Shown here one piece after another: positions 1 through 5,864 of a DNA stretch of 6,205 bases. The notes below the pieces were generated by a model that was not told the origin of the DNA, searched no databases, and saw nothing but the letters and a program-made list of their open reading frames with translations. The translations under genes were made by a program, and so were the position numbers. Numbering within the stretch: position 1 is the stretch's first letter; each line of letters begins with the position of its first letter. Location of the stretch: positions 1 through 6,205 of the forward strand of contig CANDFO010000100.1 of the NCBI GenBank assembly GCA_947384055.1, written 5' to 3'. Source of the DNA: an uncultured Flavonifractor sp. (GTDB lineage: Bacteria > Bacillota > Clostridia > Oscillospirales > Oscillospiraceae).

Positions 1-552
1 TTCCTGCCCATGGTCTGCGCCCCCGCCGCCGTCACCATGGTGTGGCGCTGGATTTTCAACGGTGAGTACGGCATTCTCAACCAGCTGCTGGGCGCCCATA
101 TCGGCTGGATCACCGACCCCAACTTCGTCATGATCTCCTGCGCGATTGTGGCCATCTGGAGCAACATCGGCTACGACGCGGTGCTGCTGCTGGCCGGCCT
201 GCAGAACATCTCCAAGTCCTACTATGAGGCCGCCTCCATCGACGGGGCGGGCAAGGTGACGCAGTTCTTCCACATCACGCTTCCCATGGTCTCCCCCACT
301 CTGTTCGTGGTCATGATTATGCGCCTGATGTCCTCCATCAAGGTTTACGACCTGATCTACATGATGGTGGAGGATACCAACCCCGCCGTCACCAGCGTGC
401 AGAGCCTGATGTACCTGTTCTACCGGGAGTCCTTTATCGCCGGCAGCCGCGGCTCCGGTTCGGCCATCGTAATCTGGACCGTGGCGCTCATCGGCATGGT
501 AACGGTCATCCAGTTCGTGGGCCAGAAGAAGTGGGTCAATTACGACGTATAA
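1..552 (+). CDS. ABC sugar transporter permease, MalF/UgpA type (5' end missing)
   Basis: Inner-membrane permease subunit of a CUT1-type carbohydrate ABC importer. The frame is open from base 1, so the start lies outside the window; 183 codons remain of a family that usually has about 290. Bases 220-297 encode the cytoplasmic EAA loop that docks on the ATPase: YYEAASIDGAGKV, then the ITLP ending, with the conserved Glu-Ala-Ala at 226-234 and Gly ten residues into the loop. Hydrophobic stretches lie before the loop (about bases 127-200) and after it (about 298-360 and 466-525). The C-terminal KKWVNYDV resembles the usual end of this subfamily. The stop is followed 12 bases later by the next permease, so the two are one operon forming the membrane heterodimer. 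The substrate cannot be read from the permease. A raffinose-type oligosaccharide is inferred from neighbours. The solute-binding protein is presumably upstream, and no ATPase is seen; CUT1 systems often share one encoded elsewhere. Confidence 0.93.
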   Translation, partial: FLPMVCAPAAVTMVWRWIFNGEYGILNQLLGAHIGWITDPNFVMISCAIVAIWSNIGYDAVLLLAGLQNISKSYYEAASIDGAGKVTQFFHITLPMVSPTLFVVMIMRLMSSIKVYDLIYMMVEDTNPAVTSVQSLMYLFYRESFIAGSRGSGSAIVIWTVALIGMVTVIQFVGQKKWVNYDV

Positions 553-564
553 GGAGGCGTACCG

Positions 565-1404
565 ATGAAACACAGTTCTTTGGAGCGGTCGAAAAAAATT
601 ACGACCGTCCTCACCTATGCGGTGCTGATTCTGGGCGCCGTCATCATGATTTTCCCCTTTGTCTGGATGATTCTCACCAGCTCCAAGACGGTGCCGGAGA
701 GCATGCAGATTCCTCCCACCATCTTCCCCGCCCAGTGGATTCTGGACAATTTTAAGGAGGCTGTGGCCAGCCTGCCCTTCGTGAACCTCTACCTAAATAC
801 GGCGCTGATGATCGTATTCCGGGTGCTGTGCGCGGTGGTGTTCAGCTCCATGGCCGGGTACGCCTTCGCCAAGCTCCAGTTCCGGGGCAAGAATATTCTG
901 TTCGGCATTATCCTGGTGCAGATGTCCCTGCCCAGCCAGATCTTCATTATCCCCCAGTACCAGATGGTTGCCAAGATGGGCCTGGCCAACACCATTTTTG
1001 CCCTGGTGTTCCCCGGCATTGTCAGCGCCTTCGGCGTGTTCTTCCTGCGGCAGACCTATATGGGCATCCCAGTGGAGATCGGCGAGGCCGCCTACCTGGA
1101 CGGCTGCAACCAGTGGCAGACCTTCGTAAAGGTCATGTTTCCCCTGACGGGGACCTCCGTGGCCGCCCTGACGATCTTCACCGCCGTATTTGCGTACAGC
1201 GACCTGATGTGGCCCCTGGTGGTCAATTCCGACCTGAACATGATGACGCTCTCCTCCGGCCTGGCCACTCTGCGGGGTCAGTTCACCACCAACTTCCCGG
1301 TGCTGATGGCCGGGTCCCTGCTGGCCATGCTCCCCATGGTCGTTCTCTACCTCATTTTCCAGCGCCAGTTTATCGAAGGCATCGCTTCCACTGGCGGGAA
1401 ATAA
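565..1404 (+). CDS. ABC sugar transporter permease, MalG/UgpE type
   Basis: Complete 279-residue second permease of the CUT1 importer, the usual length for this family. The ATG at 565 is fixed by a strong AAGGAGG at 551-557, which overlaps the stop codon of the preceding permease and sits 7 bases ahead. Six hydrophobic segments can be seen at roughly residues 15-37, 78-100, 108-130, 141-163, 198-220 and 245-267. The EAA loop runs from about residue 171 to 195, with E174-A175-A176, G180 and the MFPL ending; it contacts the nucleotide-binding subunit. This protein pairs with the upstream permease to form the translocation pore. A strong hairpin follows 15 bases after the stop, so this is probably the last gene of its operon and the alpha-galactosidase downstream has its own promoter. 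Family assignment is firm; the transported sugar is inferred only. Confidence 0.95.
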   Translation: MKHSSLERSKKITTVLTYAVLILGAVIMIFPFVWMILTSSKTVPESMQIPPTIFPAQWILDNFKEAVASLPFVNLYLNTALMIVFRVLCAVVFSSMAGYAFAKLQFRGKNILFGIILVQMSLPSQIFIIPQYQMVAKMGLANTIFALVFPGIVSAFGVFFLRQTYMGIPVEIGEAAYLDGCNQWQTFVKVMFPLTGTSVAALTIFTAVFAYSDLMWPLVVNSDLNMMTLSSGLATLRGQFTTNFPVLMAGSLLAMLPMVVLYLIFQRQFIEGIASTGGK

Positions 1405-1419
1405 GTCCTCCTCCCACGG

Positions 1420-1452
1420 GACAGCCCCGGCGCACAGACGGCCGGGGCTGTC
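1420..1452 (+). terminator. Intrinsic-terminator-like hairpin after the permease operon
   Basis: A perfect 12-bp GC-rich stem: GACAGCCCCGGC at 1420-1431 pairs with GCCGGGGCTGTC at 1441-1452 around a 9-base loop. It begins 15 bases after the permease stop codon. The following bases, ACTTTAGGCCCTGTTT, hold only short T runs, so the U-tract is weak and some read-through into the galactosidase gene is possible. Stem strength and position make termination the most likely role. Confidence 0.72.
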
Positions 1453-1706
1453 ACTTTAGGCCCTGTTTAAAAATTGTTGATACGTCCAAATGGCGGCCTT
1501 CCCCCGCCGGGACAGCGCGGTTTTTCCTTGCCGCGCGTCAGTATGCCCGCGAAAAAATCCCCCGCCGGACACAAAAATTCTTCCCTGCCGGTCAGATTTC
1601 CATTTTTCAAACAAGGTCTGACCTCATTCCGGCCGCCGTCAATCAAATCTCCCAATTTTCTCCGGCGAAAGGGCGCGGATTTGTCCCTTATTTTTTCAAA
1701 TAGCCC
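1453..1706. other. Non-coding stretch upstream of the alpha-galactosidase gene
   Basis: These 254 bases hold no convincing gene. Short open frames exist on both strands, but they lack good ribosome binding sites and have low-complexity Pro/Gly-rich translations. Base composition differs from the flanking genes: GC-rich patches alternate with A or T tracts near 1469-1475, 1551-1556, 1573-1579, 1603-1607, 1654-1658 and 1691-1696. A 7-bp dyad, GGTCAGA at 1590-1596 and TCTGACC at 1617-1623, could fold with extra G-U pairs but is near what chance would give. Imperfect direct repeats at 1501-1595 are listed separately. The stretch is most likely the upstream control region of the galactosidase promoter. 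Confidence 0.6.
1501..1595 (+). repeat. Two imperfect direct repeats upstream of the alpha-galactosidase gene
   Basis: Two related blocks at 1501-1541 and 1559-1595, 58 bases apart start to start. Each opens with an exact CCCCCGCCGG (1501-1510 and 1559-1568), continues with a near-match around ACA, diverges, and then aligns again: TTCCTTGCCGCGCGTCAG in the first and TTCCCTGCCGGTCAG in the second. The shared core CCYTGCC recurs a third time at 1705-1711, overlapping the -35 box of the promoter. Direct repeats reaching the -35 box are the usual layout for AraC-family activator sites, but no binding motif is known here, so the function is a guess. Confidence 0.4.
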
Positions 1707-1735
1707 TTGCCTTCCGGCAGAAAATCCCGTACAAT
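1707..1735 (+). promoter_or_regulatory. Sigma-A-like promoter of the alpha-galactosidase gene
   Basis: A -35 box TTGCCT at 1707-1712 (4 of 6 to TTGACA) and a -10 box TACAAT at 1730-1735 (5 of 6 to TATAAT) are separated by the optimal 17 bases. Transcription would begin near 1742, giving a leader of roughly 28 bases before the ATG at 1770. The weak -35 box and the repeat core overlapping it fit a promoter that needs an activator. The small TGCC-TTCC-GGCA dyad at 1708-1719 lies between the boxes. Confidence 0.7.
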
Positions 1736-1769
1736 CAGCCCGAGAAATTTTTTATCAGGGGGTATCCCT

Positions 1770-3956
1770 ATGATCGTACTCGATAAGGAAAACAGGGTCT
1801 TTACCCTGCATACCCGACGCAGCACCTACCAGATGAAAGCGGATTCCTACGGTGTGCTGCTGCACACCTACTATGGCCCCAGAGTGGACTGCGGGGATCT
1901 GTCCTGCCTTCTGCAGTACACCGACCGCAGCTTCTCCCCCAATCCCAACGCGGCGGGGGACTGTCGCACCTACTCCCTGGACGTGCTTCCCCGGGAATAT
2001 GCCGCCAGCGGCGGCGGGGATTTCCGCCTGCCCGCCCTGGAGGTGGAGGGCCCCAGCGGGAGCCACACCGCCAGCCTGCGCTACAGCGGGGCGGAGGTGT
2101 GCCGGGGAAAATATGGGCTGGAGGGCCTGCCGGCCTTTTTCGGCGGGGAGGATGACGCAGACACTCTGGTGGTCCGGCTGGAGGACAAGGCCCTGCGGCT
2201 GTGCGTCGAGCTGTATTACGGCGTGTTTGAGGAGCACGATCTCATCACCCGGGCGGTCCGGGTCGTCAACCGTGGCGGAGAGGCGGTGCGGCTGCACCAG
2301 GCGGCCTCCCTGTGCCTGGAGCTGCCGGGGGGTGGCTGGGATTTTATCACCTTTGACGGGCGGCATGTGATGGAGCGCTGCCCCAGCCGGGCCCCGTTGC
2401 GCCCCGGCGTGCAGAGCGTGGGCAGCGTCCGGGGAACCTCCAGCCACCAGCACAACCCCTTTGTGGTTCTCTGTGAGCAGGACGCAGGTGAGGAGCACGG
2501 CCTGTGCTACGGGGCCATGCTCCTGTACAGCGGCAACTTTGAGGCGGCCGCGGAGCGCAGTCAGTTTGAAACCACCCGCCTGGTGCTGGGGATTCACCCC
2601 TATCACTTCTGCTGGACTCTCATGCCGGGAGAGGCCTTCACCGCCCCGGAGACGGCGCTGGTCTGCTCTCCCGACGGTCTGGGCCCCATGAGCCGCCGGT
2701 TCCACCGGGCCATCCGCGCCCACCTGCTTCGGGACCCCTGGCAGGGCCGCTGCAAGCCGGTGCTGGTCAACAGCTGGGAGGCCGCCTATTTTGACTTTGA
2801 CGCCGAACGGCTGGTGGAGCTGGCCAGGGCCGCCGCCCCGCTGGGCATCGGGCTCTTTGTGCTGGACGACGGCTGGTTTGGGGAGCGGGACAGCGACCTG
2901 GCCGGCCTGGGGGACTGGACGGTCAACCAGCGGAAGCTCCCCGGCGGCCTGGAGCGCCTGGTGCCCCGCATTCAGGCCCTGGGTATGGATTTCGGCCTGT
3001 GGGTGGAGCCGGAGATGGTCAACGAGGACAGCGCCCTCTACCGGGCTCACCCGGACTGGGTGCTGGCGGTGCCCGGGCGGGCTCCCGCCAGGGGACGCTG
3101 CCAGCTGGTGCTGGACTTTTCCCGCCAGGAGGTCCGGGACCACGTCTACGGCGCGCTGAAGGCGGTGCTGTCCAGCGCGGATATCTCCTATGTAAAGTGG
3201 GATATGAACCGCAGTCTCACTGACGTATGGTCCGCCGCTCTTCCGCCGGAACAGCAGGGAGAGGTCTACCACCGCTACGTGCTGGGCGTCTATTCCATGC
3301 TGGAGCAGCTGCGCCGGGATTTTCCCCATATCCTCATTGAGGGGTGCAGCGGCGGCGGCGGGCGGTTTGACGGGGGAATGCTCTACTACACCCCCCAGAT
3401 CTGGTGCAGTGACAATACCGACGCCGTGGACCGCCTGCGCATTCAGTACGGCACCTCCTTCTGCTATCCACCGTGCACCATGGGAGCCCATGTGTCGGCT
3501 GTTCCCAACGAGCAGACCGGCCGCTGCGCCCCCCTGGAGACCCGGGGCGCGGTGGCTCTGGCTGGGACCTTCGGGTATGAGATGGACCTGGGGAAAATCA
3601 CGCCGGAGGAGCGGGCGGTCATCGCAGAGCAGGTGGAGACCTATAAGGCGCACTGGGCCCTCCTCCGGGAGGGGGACTACTACCGCCTCACCGACCCCTT
3701 CCGGGAGGGGCCCTATACCGCCTGGGCCCACGTCTCCCCCGACCGGCGGGAGGCCCTGGTGGAGCTGGTGACGGGAAGCACCCATGCGGCCCTCCCCTTT
3801 ACGAACCTGCGCCTTCGGGGTCTGGACCCGGAGCTGCGCTACCGGGTCAACGGCGGCGAAAGCTGGCCCGGCGGCGTTCTTATGGCGGCGGGATATCCCA
3901 TCCCCCTGTTCAGCGGGGATTACCAGACCCTCCAGCTTTTCCTGGAGGCGGAATAA
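1770..3956 (+). CDS. agaA: Alpha-galactosidase, glycoside hydrolase family 36
   Basis: Retaining alpha-galactosidase that removes terminal alpha-1,6-galactose from melibiose, raffinose and stachyose. It is 728 residues, normal for bacterial GH36, with no signal peptide, so it acts in the cytoplasm on imported sugar. Expected domains: N-terminal beta-sandwich (about 1-330), catalytic (beta/alpha)8 barrel (331-640), C-terminal beta-sandwich (645-728). Visible active-site features are W336 in NSWEA, D366-D367 in VLDDGWFG, GLWVEPEMVN (409-418), R443, nucleophile D478 in YVKWDMNR, C526 in EGCSGGGGRFD, and acid/base D548 in WCSDNTDA. From memory these numbers match Geobacillus AgaA exactly. The ATG at 1770 has AGGGGG at 1757-1762. 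A longer in-frame version from a TTG at 1707 is excluded because that codon lies in the promoter -35 box. The gene is separated from the importer by a hairpin and is convergent with the regulator. The family is certain; the preferred natural substrate is inferred. Confidence 0.97.
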   Translation: MIVLDKENRVFTLHTRRSTYQMKADSYGVLLHTYYGPRVDCGDLSCLLQYTDRSFSPNPNAAGDCRTYSLDVLPREYAASGGGDFRLPALEVEGPSGSHTASLRYSGAEVCRGKYGLEGLPAFFGGEDDADTLVVRLEDKALRLCVELYYGVFEEHDLITRAVRVVNRGGEAVRLHQAASLCLELPGGGWDFITFDGRHVMERCPSRAPLRPGVQSVGSVRGTSSHQHNPFVVLCEQDAGEEHGLCYGAMLLYSGNFEAAAERSQFETTRLVLGIHPYHFCWTLMPGEAFTAPETALVCSPDGLGPMSRRFHRAIRAHLLRDPWQGRCKPVLVNSWEAAYFDFDAERLVELARAAAPLGIGLFVLDDGWFGERDSDLAGLGDWTVNQRKLPGGLERLVPRIQALGMDFGLWVEPEMVNEDSALYRAHPDWVLAVPGRAPARGRCQLVLDFSRQEVRDHVYGALKAVLSSADISYVKWDMNRSLTDVWSAALPPEQQGEVYHRYVLGVYSMLEQLRRDFPHILIEGCSGGGGRFDGGMLYYTPQIWCSDNTDAVDRLRIQYGTSFCYPPCTMGAHVSAVPNEQTGRCAPLETRGAVALAGTFGYEMDLGKITPEERAVIAEQVETYKAHWALLREGDYYRLTDPFREGPYTAWAHVSPDRREALVELVTGSTHAALPFTNLRLRGLDPELRYRVNGGESWPGGVLMAAGYPIPLFSGDYQTLQLFLEAE

Positions 3957-3988
3957 GAACGTCGGTCAGCCGTCCTGGACGGCGTTCT
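3956..3988. terminator. Possible shared hairpin between convergent genes
   Basis: AGAACGTC at 3956-3963 can pair with GGCGTTCT at 3981-3988 (one G-U pair), extended inward by GTC/GAC after a single-base bulge. The alternative inner fold is CCGTC at 3970-3974 with GACGG at 3978-3982. The structure starts at the last base of the galactosidase stop codon and covers the final codons of the regulator gene on the other strand, so it could act in both directions. Neither side has a clear T-tract, so this is a weak call. Confidence 0.35.
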
Positions 3989-4820
3989 GGGTTCGCCATT
4001 CCCTGGGTGAGACGCCGAAGCGCTTTTTGAAGGCCCGGGAAAAATGCAGCTGGTTGGGGTATCCGCACAGGGCGGCGATGTCCCCAATGGAATTCCGGGT
4101 GGTCTTCATCTGCTCGGCGGCCTTGGACATGCGCAGGCGGATGAGAAACTCCTGGGGCGGGCAGCCCATCTTGTCCTTGAACAGCTTGCTGAAATAGCTC
4201 CGGTGCAGCTTGCAGGCGTCGGCCAGCTCCTCCATCGTCAGCTCCCGCTGATAGTTCCGCTCCATATAGGTGATGGCCTCCTGAATGTAGAAATCCTGGA
4301 GCTGGCTTCCCCCCAATCCCCGGCGGGTGGCGGAGGACTGAAGGAGCGCGTCCAGGAACAGACACAGATGGCCGATCAGATGGAGAGTGGAGGCATCCGA
4401 GTGCCCGGCGATATAGAGCATGGTGTCCCGCACCGGTTCCCCCAGGGCGGGGCTCTGGGGCCGGTAAATGGGCTGGCCGGGGAGCAGACCCGCGCTGTTG
4501 AGATATTCGGGCGCCCGGAGACCGTCGAATTCCAGCCAGACATATTTCCAGGGGTCCTTTTTGTCTGCGCAGTAGGTGTTCACCTGCCCCGGACAGATCA
4601 GGAACCCCTGGCCGGGCTCCAGGTCATACCGCCGGGTCACGCCGTCCGGATGGGTGGAGTCCAGATACCCCCGGCCGGAAATCACATAGTGAAACAAAAA
4701 GTGGTTGCGCACAAAGGGGCCGAAGGAGTGCAGCGGCGCGCACTGCTCCCACCCGTACTGGTATAGCCGCAGATCCAAAAAATTCTCGTTTGGAAAAACA
4801 GAAAAAGAAAATTCGCCCAT
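3966..4820 (-). CDS. AraC-family transcriptional regulator, MsmR/RafR-like
   Basis: DNA-binding sugar-responsive regulator of 284 residues, typical for the family. The N-terminal cupin-like sensor spans about residues 25-100 (CAPLHSFGPFVRNHF, HYVISGRGYL, LEPGQGFLICPGQ, DPWKYVWLEFDG), a pattern shared with MsmR-type regulators of raffinose and melibiose genes. The C-terminal double helix-turn-helix covers about residues 180-277: the first helix pair near 195-216 (TMEELADACKLHRSYFSKLF), the second near 244-266, followed by the AraC signature ending FKKRFGVSPREWR. I chose the ATG at 4818-4820: it has GAAAGGG at 4830-4836 on the minus strand, and the sensor homology begins soon after. The longer GTG start at 4866-4868 overlaps the predicted -10 region and would not be transcribed. 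The gene is divergent from the fructokinase and convergent with the alpha-galactosidase, so it probably controls both. The inducer is not known; melibiose, raffinose or a breakdown product is inferred. Confidence 0.93.
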   Translation of the reverse strand: MGEFSFSVFPNENFLDLRLYQYGWEQCAPLHSFGPFVRNHFLFHYVISGRGYLDSTHPDGVTRRYDLEPGQGFLICPGQVNTYCADKKDPWKYVWLEFDGLRAPEYLNSAGLLPGQPIYRPQSPALGEPVRDTMLYIAGHSDASTLHLIGHLCLFLDALLQSSATRRGLGGSQLQDFYIQEAITYMERNYQRELTMEELADACKLHRSYFSKLFKDKMGCPPQEFLIRLRMSKAAEQMKTTRNSIGDIAALCGYPNQLHFSRAFKKRFGVSPREWRTQNAVQDG

Positions 4821-4839
4821 ACTGCCGCACCCTTTCTTT

Positions 4840-4868
4840 TTGACAACCTGGCGCTTCCAGTATATCAC
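4840..4868 (+). promoter_or_regulatory. Promoter of the fructokinase / GH13 operon
   Basis: A perfect -35 box TTGACA at 4840-4845 is followed after 17 bases by TATCAC at 4863-4868 (4 of 6 to TATAAT); an alternative -10, TATATC at 4861-4866, has a 15-base spacer. The start would fall near 4875, about 32 bases ahead of the ATG at 4907. The poor -10 suggests low basal activity or dependence on an activator. The same bases carry the -10 of the opposing regulator promoter. Confidence 0.6.
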
Positions 4869-4887
4869 AGTTTTCCCAAAAAACCAA
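4859..4887 (-). promoter_or_regulatory. Promoter of the AraC-family regulator gene
   Basis: Read on the minus strand: -35 box TTGGTT at 4887-4882, 17-base spacer, and -10 box TATACT at 4864-4859 (5 of 6). TG at 4867-4866, one base ahead of the -10 box, makes it an extended -10 (TGATATACT), which can offset the poor -35. The expected start is near 4852, giving a leader of about 32 bases to the ATG at 4820. It overlaps the opposing fructokinase promoter. Confidence 0.65.
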
Positions 4888-4906
4888 CCCGAAAAGAGGA
4901 AACGAC

Positions 4907-5860
4907 ATGTATGACGTCATCGCCCTGGGCGAGCTTTTGATTGATTTTACCGCCAATGGGGAGACGGTTTTCACCGCCAACCCCGGTGGCGCCCCCTGCA
5001 ACGTGCTGGCGATTCTGGCCAAGCTGGGCCGCTCCGCCTCCTTCGTCGGCAAGGTGGGGGACGATATGTTCGGCCGCATGCTGGCCGGGGCCCTGGAACA
5101 GGCGGGCATTGGCAGGGACGGGCTGCTGCTGGACCCCGACGCCCACACCACCCTGGCTTTTGTGCAGAACAGCCCCGACGGAGACCGGAGCTTCAGCTTT
5201 TACCGGGACCCCGGCGCGGACGAGCTTCTGCGGCCGGAGGAGCTGCCCGGGGAAGCGCTGGCCGCGGCGCGGATTTTCCATTTCGGCTCCCTGTCCCTGA
5301 CCCGGGAGCCCGCCCGCTCTGCCACGCAGACCGCCGTCCGGCTGGCCCGGGCGGGCGGGGCCCTGGTGAGCTTTGACCCCAACCTGCGCGCCAGCCTGTG
5401 GAAAAGCCTGGAGGAGGCCCGGGAACAGATGCTCTGGGGCTGCTCCGTGTGCCAGGTGATGAAGGTGGCGGAAGAAGAGCTGGCGTTTCTCACCGGCTGC
5501 CAGGATATGGAGACGGGCGCGGCGGCCCTCCGCCGCACCTATCCCAACATCCGCCTGCTGGCGGTCACATGCGGCAGTGCGGGCAGTACCATCTACTGGG
5601 ACGGACCTGCGGTGAGCCGTCCCGCCTTCCGGCAGGTCCATGCGGTGGACACCACCGGAGCGGGAGACACCTTCTGGGGCTGCTGCCTGCACGCCCTGCT
5701 GGACCGGGGGCCGGAAGAGCTGGACCAGGAGCGGCTGGGGGAAATGCTCACCTTCGCCAACGCCGCTGCCGGGCTGATCACCACCAAAAAGGGCGCGCTG
5801 CTGAGCATGCCGGAGCCCGAAGAGATCCGGCGGCTGGCGGGCCAGGCGAAAGGAGGCTGA
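4907..5860 (+). CDS. scrK: Fructokinase, PfkB (ribokinase) family
   Basis: Cytoplasmic kinase that phosphorylates free fructose with ATP, giving fructose 6-phosphate for glycolysis. The 317-residue length is normal for ScrK-type PfkB kinases. N-terminal GELLIDF (8-14) carries the sugar-contacting aspartate D13. PfkB signature 1 is GGAPCN at 27-32, followed by VLAILAKLG and GKVGDDMFG. FDPNLR with D157 and a nearby LW is characteristic of fructokinases within the family. EEELAFLTG follows, and signature 2 is DTTGAGD at 248-254, with D254 as catalytic base and the glycine run as anion hole. The ATG at 4907 has AGAGGA at 4895-4900. It is first in an operon: the next gene starts 4 bases after its stop. 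With a sucrose-splitting GH13 enzyme directly behind it, fructose released from sucrose is the likely substrate. PfkB kinases can be hard to tell apart, so another ketohexose is possible but less likely. Confidence 0.93.
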   Translation: MYDVIALGELLIDFTANGETVFTANPGGAPCNVLAILAKLGRSASFVGKVGDDMFGRMLAGALEQAGIGRDGLLLDPDAHTTLAFVQNSPDGDRSFSFYRDPGADELLRPEELPGEALAAARIFHFGSLSLTREPARSATQTAVRLARAGGALVSFDPNLRASLWKSLEEAREQMLWGCSVCQVMKVAEEELAFLTGCQDMETGAAALRRTYPNIRLLAVTCGSAGSTIYWDGPAVSRPAFRQVHAVDTTGAGDTFWGCCLHALLDRGPEELDQERLGEMLTFANAAAGLITTKKGALLSMPEPEEIRRLAGQAKGG

Positions 5861-5864
5861 GAAT

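Noticed and set aside
1515..1536. A GCGCGG / CCGCGC hairpin with a 10-base loop
   Set aside because: Only six pairs in a GC-rich background with no flanking T-tract or related gene; it is also part of the imperfect direct repeat. Too weak to call a regulatory RNA or terminator.
828..1703. A 291-codon frame overlapping the second permease and running into the intergenic region
   Set aside because: It is a frame-shifted reading of the permease with an Arg/Pro/Gly-rich translation, and it runs through the terminator hairpin.
1467..1773. Small open frames on both strands between the permease and galactosidase genes (99 codons on +, 62 on -)
   Set aside because: Both use TTG starts with weak or poorly spaced ribosome sites, have Pro/Gly-rich translations without a domain, and overlap each other. 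The plus-strand one also covers the galactosidase promoter.
1833..1847. A CcpA cre-like site, ATGAAAGCGGATTCC, early in the galactosidase coding region
   Set aside because: It fits the loose consensus WTGNAANCGNWNNCW at all but the last position, but one-mismatch matches are expected a few times by chance in 6 kb on two strands, and it sits in codons for ordinary residues.
1755..3785. A 676-codon open frame antisense to the alpha-galactosidase gene
   Set aside because: It mirrors a long GC-rich gene: third-position GC bias removes stop codons on the opposite strand. The translation is low-complexity (Gly, Ala, Val, Gln, His rich) with no recognisable domain, while the plus strand encodes a full GH36 enzyme with every catalytic residue.
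4044..4766. A 240-codon plus-strand frame opposite the regulator gene
   Set aside because: Mirror of the AraC-family gene, whose cupin and helix-turn-helix domains are complete on the minus strand.
4866..4870. A TGTGA half-site resembling a CRP box on the minus strand in the divergent region
   Set aside because: The second half, TCACA, is absent at the right distance, and CRP-type control is not expected in this kind of organism. The bases are better explained as the extended -10 element.
4865..5692. A 275-codon open frame antisense to the fructokinase gene
   Set aside because: Same mirror effect. It has no domain features and conflicts with an intact PfkB gene and with the divergent promoters.
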